Shown one piece after another: positions 42,951-52,694 of a stretch of DNA of 53,597 nt; positions within the stretch are counted from its first letter, which is position 1, and every line of letters starts with the position of its first letter. The DNA is taken from assembly GCA_019635285.1 (NCBI GenBank), contig JAHBZS010000034.1, forward strand, positions 1 to 53,597, read 5' to 3'. The notes beneath the pieces were generated by a model, which did not search any database, had not been told where the DNA came from, and saw only the letters and a program-made list of their open reading frames with translations. A program made the position numbers and the translations under genes. This stretch comes from Rubrivivax sp. (lineage in GTDB: Bacteria; Pseudomonadota; Gammaproteobacteria; Burkholderiales; Burkholderiaceae_C).

Positions 42951-43778
42951 ATGACGATGCGCCCCGCTGCACCCCTTGCCCTGACCTGCCTGGCCGCCCT
43001 GCTGGTGGGCTGCCAGACGCCGCCGCCGACCTCGCCCGAGGCGGTGGGCGAATTCCGCAAGGGCTCCGGCTACCTCAACGGCTACCTGAATCCGAAGCAG
43101 TTGCCGAACAGCCTGGCCCTGCTGCCGCCGCCGCCCGCCGCGGGTTCGGCGCAGGCCGCCGCGGACATGGAGACGTTCAAGAGCACGCGCGCGCTGCGCG
43201 ACACGCCGCGCTGGGCGCTGGCGACCAAGGACGCGAACCTGAAGTTCCCGGCCGCGGCCTCGACCTACGAATGCGCGCTGCAGATCCCCATCTCACAGGA
43301 GGCCACGCCCAACCTGAACATGCTGCTGCGGCGCACCTTGCTCGACGCCGGCCTGTCCACCTACGCGGCCAAGGACCACTACAACCGGCAGCGGCCCTTC
43401 GTCGTCGCCGGCGCGCCGACCTGCACGCCGGCCGAAGAGCCGGCGCTGGCCAAGGACGGCTCCTACCCCTCGGGCCATTCGGCGCTGGGCTGGGCCTGGG
43501 CGCTGGTGCTGGTGCAGGCCGCGCCGCAGCGCATGGACGCGCTGCTGCAGCGCGGCTACGCCTTCGGCCAGAGCCGCGTGATCTGCGGCGTGCACTGGCA
43601 GAGCGACGTCGACGCCGGCCGGGTGATCGGCGCGGCCGCCGTCGCACGCCTGCAGACCGACGACACCTTCAAGGCGCAGCTGGCGCTGGCGCGCGACGAG
43701 ATCGCCCAAGCGCAGGCCAAGGGCCTGAAGCCGAGCGGCGACTGCGCCGCCGAAGCTGCGGCGCTGGCGATTCGCTGA
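42951..43778 (+). CDS. Class A non-specific acid phosphatase lipoprotein (PhoN-like)
   Basis: 275 residues. A lipobox LLVGC gives an acylated Cys21. The PAP2/acid-phosphatase signature is complete: KDHYNRQRPF (KX6RP), YPSGHSALG and SRVICGVHWQSDVDAGR (SRX5HX3D). Class A acid phosphatases release phosphate from organic esters in the periplasm or outer membrane. ATG 42951 has GGAGGAG at 42941-42947. It is divergent from the FAD gene. Confidence 0.94.
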   Translation: MTMRPAAPLALTCLAALLVGCQTPPPTSPEAVGEFRKGSGYLNGYLNPKQLPNSLALLPPPPAAGSAQAAADMETFKSTRALRDTPRWALATKDANLKFPAAASTYECALQIPISQEATPNLNMLLRRTLLDAGLSTYAAKDHYNRQRPFVVAGAPTCTPAEEPALAKDGSYPSGHSALGWAWALVLVQAAPQRMDALLQRGYAFGQSRVICGVHWQSDVDAGRVIGAAAVARLQTDDTFKAQLALARDEIAQAQAKGLKPSGDCAAEAAALAIR

Positions 43779-43890
43779 ACTGGCGACGAGCTGGCGGCGT
43801 GCCGAAGCCGGTGCGGCAAAGCCGGGCCCGGGCAGGCCGCGACGCTTCGCTGAGGGGGGCGTCTGCTCCGACGCGATCGAAACGGCGCGC

Positions 43891-44052
43891 CTAACGCCGC
43901 ATCAGCAGCGACACCCCGACCAGGATCAGGATCAGCGGCCACCAGGTGGCGAACAGCGGCCCGAGCCGGGGGATCAGCCCCAGGTTGGACAGCAGGAACA
44001 ACGCGCCCAGCACGATGAGCACGATGGCGCCTACACCCGAACGCGATCTCAT
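43891..44052 (-). CDS. Small LiaI/LiaF-like transmembrane protein (DUF5668-type)
   Basis: 53 residues: MRSRSGVGAIVLIVLGALF, then LLSNLGLIPRLGPLFATWW and PLILILVGVSLLMRR. Two hydrophobic stretches flank a GLIPRLGPLFATWWP motif, the hallmark of the LiaI-LiaF-like membrane region. ATG 44052, stop at 43891-43893. It lies 57 bp after the PAP2 stop on the same strand, likely the last gene of the lipid-phosphate operon. Confidence 0.8.
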   Translation of the reverse strand: MRSRSGVGAIVLIVLGALFLLSNLGLIPRLGPLFATWWPLILILVGVSLLMRR

Positions 44053-44109
44053 GTCTTTTCCGTTCGCTCTGCGAAGACAGCGGGCATTCTCGCGCCAGCG
44101 CCGCTCGTC

Positions 44110-44913
44110 TCAGCGCAGCCGGTGCCGCCGGCTCAGCTCGACGCTGAGCACGCACACCGCCAGCCAGGCCAGGCCGCAGGCAAAGCCGGCCACCACGTCG
44201 CTGGCGAAATGCACCTGCAGGAACACGCGGCTGCTGCCCACCGTGAAGGCCAGTGCCGCGGCGCCCATCAGCGCCGGCACATGCCAGCGCGGCGGCAGCA
44301 CGCGCAGCGCCAGGTAAGCCAGCATGCCGTAGGCCACGGTCGCGCCCGCGGTGTGGCCGCTGGGGAAGCTCCAGCCGGCCTCGTTGACCAGGCCGTGCTC
44401 GTGCACCGGCCGCACGCGCTCGAAGATGCGCTTGAGCAGCGGGATCAGCAGCGCGTTGCCGGCCAGCGCCAGCAGCCAGGCCAGCGCCAGCGGCCCGTGG
44501 CCGCGCCGCCACAGCAGCACCGCCACCACGGCGGCCAGCGCGCTCAGCAGCCAAGCATCGCCCAGGTGGGTCAGCAGGTAGAAGCATTGCAGCGTGGCCC
44601 GGTCCACGTGAAGGCCGATCGACTGGCTGAGCGCCTCGTCGATGCGTGCCATCTGGTGGCCGTCACCCAGTTGCTCGGCGATCTCGGCAAAGGCGTGGGC
44701 GGCGCCCACCAGCACCGCGAAGCCCGCGCCCACGCCCAGCAGCAGCAGGGCAGGCTGCGGCAGGCCGGCCTGCGCGCGCGGCCACACATGCTTCTGCCAG
44801 GTCCAGCCGAGCGCGCCCACCGCCAGCAGCAGCGCGCCCAGCAGCATCAGGAACAGCGGCAAGGCATGCCGCCCGGCCCAGTCGGCCGCGGCCAGCGACG
44901 CCTCAGCCGACAT
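44110..44913 (-). CDS. PAP2 family phosphatase, membrane-bound
   Basis: 267 residues with about six hydrophobic helices. The phosphatase motif is KRIFERVRP (KX6RP), FPSGHTAGATVAYG and SRVFLQVHFASDVVAG (SRX5HX3D). Membrane PAP2 enzymes dephosphorylate phosphatidate, undecaprenyl pyrophosphate or similar lipids. ATG 44913 overlaps the phosphoesterase gene by 11 bp. The neighbouring diacylglycerol kinase-like gene suggests a lipid-phosphate cycle. Confidence 0.92.
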   Translation of the reverse strand: MSAEASLAAADWAGRHALPLFLMLLGALLLAVGALGWTWQKHVWPRAQAGLPQPALLLLGVGAGFAVLVGAAHAFAEIAEQLGDGHQMARIDEALSQSIGLHVDRATLQCFYLLTHLGDAWLLSALAAVVAVLLWRRGHGPLALAWLLALAGNALLIPLLKRIFERVRPVHEHGLVNEAGWSFPSGHTAGATVAYGMLAYLALRVLPPRWHVPALMGAAALAFTVGSSRVFLQVHFASDVVAGFACGLAWLAVCVLSVELSRRHRLR

Positions 44914-45718
44914 CGCCCGGCTCCAGCGGATGCACCGCGATGCGGCGGAAGCACTGCATCGCCGCATCGTAGTCCCAGCGTTCGACCTGCCCCTGCCGCG
45001 GCTGGCCGCCGCACGCGGCGCGCAGCTGCAGCAGGTTCACCGAATTGTCGATGCCGTCGCGCACGCGCCGGCTCAAGGCCGTGCCCGCCTGCACCACCCA
45101 CAGCGGCCGTCCCGGCGTCTGACCGGGCCGCTGCAGCACATACGGCAGATGGATGTGGCCACCGAGCACTAGGTCCACGCCCGCTGCCGCCCAGCGCCGC
45201 AGCGCGGCCGCGTGCCCGTGCAGCAGGTCGTGTGCGTCGTCGGGCGACGGCACGGCCAGCGGCTGGTGCACCGCGACCAGCCGCCAGCGCTGTGGCGCGG
45301 CACGTTCGGCACGTTGCGCGACCTGCTCGATCTGCGCGGCGCCGAGCGCGCCGTCCACATGGCGCCAGCGGCGCGTGGTGTTCAGCGCCCACAGCTGCAG
45401 GTCCGCGTTCTCGAACTGCGGCTCGAGCTCGGCGCCGAAGGCGCGCGCATAGCGTGCATAGGGCCACAGCAGCCGGCTCGCCAGGTCGAACAGCGGCAGG
45501 TCGTGGTTGCCCGGAATGGCGATGCACGCCGGCACGCCCAGCGCATCGACATAGGCGCGCGCCGCGGCGAACTGCGCCGCGGTGGCGCGCTGCGTGATGT
45601 CGCCGGTCAGCAGCAGCAGCGCCGGCCGCTGCGCCTGCACCAGCGCGCGCAGCGCGTCGGCCACCGCCGGCCGCACCGTGCCGAAATGCGGGTCCGACAG
45701 CTGCAGTAGCCGCGTCAT
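44903..45718 (-). CDS. Metallophosphoesterase, CpdA-like
   Basis: 271 residues with the metal-binding motifs LSDPHFG, TGDITQR, GNHD, HQPL and GGHIHLPY in order, as in class III cyclic-nucleotide phosphodiesterases (CpdA/Icc). The ATG at 45718 overlaps the diacylglycerol kinase stop by 4 bp. cAMP or another phosphodiester could be the substrate; the lipid context leaves phospholipid head groups possible. Confidence 0.92.
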   Translation of the reverse strand: MTRLLQLSDPHFGTVRPAVADALRALVQAQRPALLLLTGDITQRATAAQFAAARAYVDALGVPACIAIPGNHDLPLFDLASRLLWPYARYARAFGAELEPQFENADLQLWALNTTRRWRHVDGALGAAQIEQVAQRAERAAPQRWRLVAVHQPLAVPSPDDAHDLLHGHAAALRRWAAAGVDLVLGGHIHLPYVLQRPGQTPGRPLWVVQAGTALSRRVRDGIDNSVNLLQLRAACGGQPRQGQVERWDYDAAMQCFRRIAVHPLEPGDVG

Positions 45719-46689
45719 GCGCGCGCGCGCTCGGGGGCCCGACCGGGCGGCCGGATCAGCCACAACGGCTCGGGCGCCACGCGGAACCGCAGCGGCAGCG
45801 GCAGGCGCAGCACCTCGCCGTCGGTGGCGACGAGCACGCGGCGGCGCGTCGGCGGCCAGCCCAGGTGGGCCGTCAGCCGCACGAAGGCGAAGTTCAGCAC
45901 CTGGTCGGCATCGCCCAGCTGGCCGAAGGCGCCGCGCAGGATCAGCCCCAGCATGGCCAGGCGGCCCACCGGCCGCAGCAGCACCGCCGCCAGCGCGCCG
46001 CGTTCGACGCTCCGCGCTTCCGGAAAGCCCAGCTGCTCCAGCTGCAGCGCGTTGTTGCCGACGAACAGCGTCGGCGTGCGCAGCTGCTGCGTGCGACCCT
46101 GCACCTCGAGCTGCAGGCGCAGGCTGCGGTAGCCGCGCAGCAGCGTCGCCAGCCCGGCGCCCAGGGCCACCAGGCGGCTGCGGCCGAAGCGGCGCTTCCA
46201 GCCCTCGCGCTCTTCCAGCAGACGCGGGTACAGGCCGACGCTGGCGTTGACCAGGAACACACGGTCGTTGACCAGCCCCGCCTGCACCGGCTGCGCCGGC
46301 GACTGCAGCAGCACCTGCATGGCCTCGGCCGTGTCCTGCGGAATGCCGTGGCTGCGGCCGAAGTAGTTGAAGGTGCCCTGCGGCAGCACGCCGAAGGCGC
46401 AGCCGCTGCCCAGCACCGCCTGCGCCACCGCATTCAGCGTGCCGTCGCCGCCGGCCGCGACGACCACGCCGCGCACGTCACCGGCGCGCCGCACCGCGTC
46501 ACGCGCGACGTCGCCGAGGCGCTGCGCATCATCGACCGTCAGCAGGTGCAGCTGGCGGCCGGCCGAGGCGCAGGCCTGCTCGATGGCCAGCCGGGCCGAG
46601 GCGGCGTCGCCGCCACCGGACCCCAGGTTGAAGACGACGAACAACGGGCCGGACGCAGAGGGCGCCGGCGACGGCAGGGGATCGGACAT
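45715..46689 (-). CDS. Diacylglycerol kinase-like lipid kinase
   Basis: 324 residues. The nucleotide-binding GGDGT (VVVAAGGDGTLNAVAQAVL) and GVLPQGTFNYFGR motifs are typical of the DagK/YegS/BmrU family. A beta-sandwich C-terminal half follows with LFVGNNALQLEQLGF. ATG 46689 is the natural start; a longer frame from 46767 is probably spurious. It is first in the dagK-phosphoesterase-PAP2-LiaI-like operon. Confidence 0.92.
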   Translation of the reverse strand: MSDPLPSPAPSASGPLFVVFNLGSGGGDAASARLAIEQACASAGRQLHLLTVDDAQRLGDVARDAVRRAGDVRGVVVAAGGDGTLNAVAQAVLGSGCAFGVLPQGTFNYFGRSHGIPQDTAEAMQVLLQSPAQPVQAGLVNDRVFLVNASVGLYPRLLEEREGWKRRFGRSRLVALGAGLATLLRGYRSLRLQLEVQGRTQQLRTPTLFVGNNALQLEQLGFPEARSVERGALAAVLLRPVGRLAMLGLILRGAFGQLGDADQVLNFAFVRLTAHLGWPPTRRRVLVATDGEVLRLPLPLRFRVAPEPLWLIRPPGRAPERARA

Positions 46690-46907
46690 GCGGCAGAAGA
46701 CCGTCGGCGCAAGACGCGGCCAGTATCGGCCGCGGCCCGCCCCGCGCGCGTAGGACAAGGCCGCCATCGCGGCCCATGCCGGTGCGCGCGGCCGAGCCCG
46801 GCGCCGTCACGCGCCGTGCTGCGCCAGCCCTGCTTCTGCGTGCTGACCGCGCGAGAGACGCCGGCACGCGGCCGCAGCCGCAGCCGCCTGCCGGCGCTGG
46901 CCTGGGC

Positions 46908-48125
46908 TCAGTCGGCCTGCTTGCGCAGGAACGCCGGGATCTCGATCTCGTCCATGCCGTTGCTCGACAGCGCCTCGACCTTGGCCGCGGCGCTCTGCGA
47001 GCGCGCGGTGCGCCACACGCTGGGCGTGCTCAGGCTGCTGTAGTCCTGCGGCTGCGCCGGCGCGGACCCGCCGGCCGCCTGCACCGACTGGTTCAGGATC
47101 GGCAGGTTGTCGGTGCCGGTGCGCATGGCCGGCTGCTGCACCACGCTCAGCGGCGGCTGCGCGCGGCGCGCCAGCGACGACAGGCCGGTGGCGATGACGG
47201 TGACGCGCAGCTGGTCGCCCAGGCTTTCGTCGTAGGCGGTGCCGAAGATCACGTGCGCATCGTCGGCCGCGTAGCGGCGGATGGTGTTCATCGCGTTCTT
47301 GCTTTCCGACAGCTTGAAGCTGCCCTTGCTGGCGGCGATCAGCACCAGCACGCCGCGCGCGCCGGACAGGTCGATGCCTTCCAGCAGCGGGCAGGCCACG
47401 GCCAGCTCGGCCGCCTTGTTGGCGCGGTCCGGACCGCCGGCCTGCGCCGTGCCCATCATCGCCTTGCCCGGCTCGCTCATCACCGTCTTCACGTCCTCGA
47501 AGTCGACGTTGACCAGGCCCGGCACGTGGATGATGTCGCTGATGCCGCCGACGGCGTTGCGCAGCACGTCGTTGGCATGCGCGAAGGCCTGCTCCTGCGT
47601 GATGTCGTCGCCCAGCACCTCGAGCAGCTTCTCGTTGAGCACGACGATCAGGCTGTCGACGTTGGCTTCGAGCTCGGCCACGCCGTGGTCGGCCTGCGTG
47701 CAGCGGCGCTTGCCTTCGAACTCGAAAGGCTTGGTGACCACGCCGACCGTCAGGATGCCCATCTCCTTGGCCACGCGCGCGATCACCGGTGCCGCGCCCG
47801 TGCCCGTGCCGCCGCCCATGCCGGCGGTGATGAACAGCATGTGCGCGCCCTGGATCGATTCGCGGATGCGGTCCACCGCCTCTTCGGCGGCGTTGCGGCC
47901 GACCTCGGGCTTGCTGCCCGCGCCCAGGCCGCTGGTGCCCAGCTGCACCAGCTCGCTGGCGCGGCTGCGATTCAGCGCCTGCGCGTCGGTGTTGGCGCAG
48001 ACGAACTGCACGCCCTGTACGCCCTGCGCGATCATGTGCTCGACGGCATTGCCGCCGCCGCCGCCGATGCCGATCACCTTGATCTGCGTGCCCTGGTCAA
48101 ATTCCTCGATCATTTCGATAGCCAT
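46908..48125 (-). CDS. ftsZ: Cell division protein FtsZ
   Basis: 405 residues, the tubulin-like GTPase forming the division ring. The GTP-binding signature GMGGGTGTGAAPV is near residue 105, with GGGGGNAVEHMI at the N-terminus. The C-terminal IPAFLRKQAD is the conserved tail that binds FtsA and ZipA. AGGAGG precedes ATG 48125. It follows ftsA after 91 bp with an AT-rich spacer. Downstream a diacylglycerol kinase-like operon replaces the usual lpxC. Confidence 0.98.
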   Translation of the reverse strand: MAIEMIEEFDQGTQIKVIGIGGGGGNAVEHMIAQGVQGVQFVCANTDAQALNRSRASELVQLGTSGLGAGSKPEVGRNAAEEAVDRIRESIQGAHMLFITAGMGGGTGTGAAPVIARVAKEMGILTVGVVTKPFEFEGKRRCTQADHGVAELEANVDSLIVVLNEKLLEVLGDDITQEQAFAHANDVLRNAVGGISDIIHVPGLVNVDFEDVKTVMSEPGKAMMGTAQAGGPDRANKAAELAVACPLLEGIDLSGARGVLVLIAASKGSFKLSESKNAMNTIRRYAADDAHVIFGTAYDESLGDQLRVTVIATGLSSLARRAQPPLSVVQQPAMRTGTDNLPILNQSVQAAGGSAPAQPQDYSSLSTPSVWRTARSQSAAAKVEALSSNGMDEIEIPAFLRKQAD

Positions 48126-48184
48126 GTGCGCCTCCTAGTCAGCTGCAGTTGCCAATGAACAAATAACCCACCACCCACGAAGCT

Positions 48185-48212
48185 GGAACCTCTCTGTGCA
48201 TGCCAGGGTTCC
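48185..48212. promoter_or_regulatory. Hairpin in the ftsA-ftsZ spacer
   Basis: GGAACC (48185-48190) pairs with GGTTCC (48207-48212), separated by a 16-nt loop. On the minus strand it starts shortly after the ftsA stop codon. The spacer is AT-rich compared with the rest of the window and may contain the ftsZ promoter or an RNA-processing site. Function is inference. Confidence 0.45.
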
Positions 48213-48216
48213 TTTT

Positions 48217-49449
48217 CTAAAAATTGCCCAAGAACCAGTCCTTGGCGCGGCCGACGATGGTCTTCATCGACCCCGCCTGCTGCGCCGCCTTGAACCCGCG
48301 TGCGCGCGCCGAGCGCGCCTCCTCCAGCAGGCCCATCACCGTCGCCGACCGCGGGTTGGCGACCATGTCCGACAACGGGCCGCCATACAGCGGCAGCCCC
48401 TTGCGCACCGGCTTCAGGAAGATGTCCTCGCCCAGCTCCACCATGCCCGGCATCACCGCGCTGCCGCCGGCCAGCACGATGCCGCTGGACAGCAGTTCCT
48501 CGTAGCCGCTCTGGCGGATGACCTGGTGCACCAGCGAGAAGATCTCTTCGACGCGCGGCTCGATCACGCCGGCCAGCGCCTGGCGGCTCAGCTTGCGCGG
48601 CGCGCGGTCGCCCAGGCCCGGCACCTCGATCTCCTGGTTCGGGTCGGCCAGCAGCTGCTTGGCCATGCCGTACTCGACCTTGATCTCCTCCGCGTCCTTG
48701 GTCGGCGTGCGCAGCGCCATGGCGATGTCGCTGGTGATCAGGTCGCCGGCGATGGGGATCACCGCGGTATGGCGGATGGCGCCGTCGGTGAAGATGGCCA
48801 CGTCGGTGGTGCCGGCGCCGATGTCGACCAGCGCCACGCCCAGGTCCTTCTCGTCGGCGCTCAGCACGCCGGCGCTGGACGCGCTGGGGTTCAGCACCAG
48901 CCGCTCCACTTCCAGGCCGCAACGGCGCACGCACTTCAGGATGTTCTCGGCCGCACTCTGCGCGCCGGTGACGATGTGCACCTTGACCTCGAGCCGGCTG
49001 CCGCTCATGCCCACGGGTTCTTTCACCTCGTGGCCGTCGATGACGAATTCCTGCGGCTCCACCAGCAGCAGCCGCTGGTCGTTGGGGATGTTGATGGCCT
49101 TGGCGGTTTCCACCACGCGCGCCACGTCCACCGGCGTGACCTCGCGGTTGTCGCGCACGATGACCATGCCGGTGGAGTTCTGGCCGCGGATGTGGCTGCC
49201 GGTGATGCCGGTGTAGACGCTGGCGATCTTGCAGGCGGCCATCATCTCGGCCTCCTTCAGCGCCTCCTGGATGCTCTGCACGGTGGCGTCGATGTTGACG
49301 ACGACGCCGCGCTTCAGCCCATGCGCCGGCGCCACGCCCAGCCCGGCCACGCGCAGCTCGCCCCCGGGCAGCACCTCGGCCACCACCACCATCACCTTGG
49401 CGGTGCCGATGTCGAGGCCGACGACCAGGTCCTTGTTCTCTTTGGCCAT
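48217..49449 (-). CDS. ftsA: Cell division protein FtsA
   Basis: 410 residues, an actin-like ATPase tethering FtsZ to the membrane. The phosphate motifs VVGLDIGTAKVMVVV and VALVDIGAGTTDVAIF, adenosine motif VLAGGSAVMPGM and the amphipathic C-terminal helix (GRAKDWFLGNF) are present. It is 7 bp after the ftsQ stop. Confidence 0.98.
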   Translation of the reverse strand: MAKENKDLVVGLDIGTAKVMVVVAEVLPGGELRVAGLGVAPAHGLKRGVVVNIDATVQSIQEALKEAEMMAACKIASVYTGITGSHIRGQNSTGMVIVRDNREVTPVDVARVVETAKAINIPNDQRLLLVEPQEFVIDGHEVKEPVGMSGSRLEVKVHIVTGAQSAAENILKCVRRCGLEVERLVLNPSASSAGVLSADEKDLGVALVDIGAGTTDVAIFTDGAIRHTAVIPIAGDLITSDIAMALRTPTKDAEEIKVEYGMAKQLLADPNQEIEVPGLGDRAPRKLSRQALAGVIEPRVEEIFSLVHQVIRQSGYEELLSSGIVLAGGSAVMPGMVELGEDIFLKPVRKGLPLYGGPLSDMVANPRSATVMGLLEEARSARARGFKAAQQAGSMKTIVGRAKDWFLGNF

Positions 49450-49456
49450 AGGCGTC

Positions 49457-50251
49457 CTATCTGGGTTTCTTGACGGCCTTGGCGGCCGGGGCGAGGGTGG
49501 TCGTGATGCCGCGCAGGCGCACCGCGTAGCCGTCGGCATGGCGCAGGTCGGCGTATTCCAGGTCGCGCTGGTAGCGGTCGGTGACCTGAGCCACGCTGCG
49601 CAGGAAACGCTCGCTGCGCGCCAGCAGTTCGTCTTCGCTGCCGCGGCCCAGCGTCACGGTGGCGCCGGTGTCCAGTTCCACGCTCCACGAGCCACGGCCG
49701 GACAGCTGCAGCGACACCGGCGCCATCTTGTAGGCGGCGAACAGCGGCGCCAGCCGCTGGTACAGCGACAGCATCTGCGCCGAGCTGCCCTCGGGCCCGC
49801 TGAACTCGGGCAGGTGTTCGTCCTCGACGTCGCCGAGGTTGGCCTCGAAGACCTCGCCCTGTGCGTTGACCAGCCGCGGGTTGCCATCGTCGCCCTGCCA
49901 CAGCGCCGCGGGCTGGTGCTCGCTCAGGCGCACCGCCAGGCGGTTGGGCCAGATGCGGCGCAGCGTCGCCTGTCGCACCCAGGGCACGGCCTCGAAGGCG
50001 TCGCGCGCCTGGTCCAGGTCCATCGAGAAGAAGTTGCCGCGCAGCCGCGGCATGACGTTGGCGCGGATCGTCGCCACGCTGTTGCGCTGCAGGTCGCCGT
50101 CGAGCTGGATGGCGCGCAGGTTCAGGCCCGGCGAGCGCGCCAGCCACACCAGCAACGCGGCCAGCAACGCCACCACGACGCCGACGAACAAGGTGGTGGC
50201 GGCGCCGTTCATCAGGCGGATGTCCAGGGGCAGGGGCACGTCGGCAGCCAT
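49457..50251 (-). CDS. ftsQ: Cell division protein FtsQ
   Basis: 264 residues with an N-terminal membrane helix (TTLFVGVVVALLAALLVWLA), a POTRA domain (LRAIQLDGDLQRNSVATIRANV), and the FtsQ beta domain (VPWVRQATLRRIWPNRLAVRLSEHQPAA). FtsQ links FtsB/FtsL to the ring. It begins 3 bp after the ddlB stop and ends 7 bp before ftsA. Confidence 0.97.
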   Translation of the reverse strand: MAADVPLPLDIRLMNGAATTLFVGVVVALLAALLVWLARSPGLNLRAIQLDGDLQRNSVATIRANVMPRLRGNFFSMDLDQARDAFEAVPWVRQATLRRIWPNRLAVRLSEHQPAALWQGDDGNPRLVNAQGEVFEANLGDVEDEHLPEFSGPEGSSAQMLSLYQRLAPLFAAYKMAPVSLQLSGRGSWSVELDTGATVTLGRGSEDELLARSERFLRSVAQVTDRYQRDLEYADLRHADGYAVRLRGITTTLAPAAKAVKKPR

Positions 50252-50253
50252 GC

Positions 50254-51287
50254 TCAAGCCTCGCCCCCCAGGCTGCCGCCGTGCGGCGTCGCGCCCCCCG
50301 AGGAGGAGCCCGGGCCCTTGGCACGGCCCGACGTGCCCCCGACCTTGCTGTCCAGCGCGGCGTCGGCCAGCAGCTGCAGGCACAGCTGCTCGTAGGACAG
50401 GCCGGCGGCGCGCGCCGACATCGGCACCAGCGAGTGGCTGGTCATGCCGGGTGAGGTATTCATTTCGAGCAGGAAGAACTTGCCGTCGCTGGCCCGGCGC
50501 ATCAGGTCGGCGCGGCCCCAGCCGCGGCAGCCCAGGCTGCGGTAGGCGGCCAGCACCAGGCGCTGCACCTCGGCCTCTTCTTCCGGCGGCAGGCCGCTCG
50601 GCACGTGGTAGCCGGTGTCGTCGGAGAAGTACTTGTGCTCGTAGTCGTAGTTGCCGTCGGGCGCGGCGATGCGCACCACCGGCAGCGCCCGCGCGTCCGG
50701 CCCGTGGCCCAGCACCGGACAGGTCAGCTCCATGCCGTCGATGAATTCCTCGCACAGCACGTCGGGGTCGTAGCGCGTGGACAGGGCCACCGCGTCCTGC
50801 ATCTGCGAATAACCCAGCACCTTGGTGATGCCGATCGACGAGCCTTCGCGCGGCGGCTTGACGATCAGCGGCAGGCCGATGCGGTCGGGCACCTCGCGCA
50901 CGCGCTCGCGCTGCAGTTCGTGCCGCGACAGCTGCACCCAGCGCGGCGTCGGCAGGCCTTCGGCCAGCCAGACGCGCTTGGTCATGACCTTGTCCATGCA
51001 GATGGCCGACGCCATCACGCCCGAGCCGGTGTAGGGGATGCCCAGCAGCTCCAGCGCGCCCTGCACCGTGCCGTCCTCGCCGTGGCGGCCGTGCAGCGCG
51101 ATGAAGACCCGCTCGAAGCGCTCGATCTTCAGCTCCGACAGGTCCTCGTGCGCCGGGTCGAAGGCGCTGGCGTCCACGCCCTGCGACAGCAGCGCATTCA
51201 GCACGCCGGTGCCCGACATCAGCGACACCTCGCGCTCGGCCGAGGTGCCGCCCATCAGCACGGCGACCTTGCCCATGGCCTTGGCAT

Positions 51288-51291
<4 letters not shown>
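50254..51291 (-). CDS. ddlB: D-alanine--D-alanine ligase B
   Basis: 345 residues, ATP-grasp enzyme making D-Ala-D-Ala for peptidoglycan. [21 protein letters not shown] at the N-terminus, LHGRHGEDG, the [10 protein letters not shown] loop and the C-terminal [15 protein letters not shown] are present. GTG 51291 overlaps the murC stop by 4 bp; ATG 51276 is an alternative. The C-terminus is a Gly/Ser-rich tail of about 30 residues (from about 315) that is not typical of the family and coincides with the G-rich repeat. Confidence 0.95.
50262..50304 (-). repeat. Copy of the G-rich dispersed repeat at the ddlB 3' end
   Basis: Read on the minus strand, the segment from CCTCGGGGGGC to CCTGGGGGGCG resembles that at 23851-23885. 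It encodes the last residues of DdlB and ends just before the ddlB stop codon. Confidence 0.6.

Positions 51292-52690
<1,399 letters not shown>

Positions 52691-52694
<4 letters not shown>

Noticed and set aside
46690-46907. Possible gene in the largest gap, between ftsZ and the diacylglycerol kinase-like gene
   Set aside because: Open frames here are Arg/Ala/Pro-rich shadows without motif or ribosome site; I see only GC-rich spacer.
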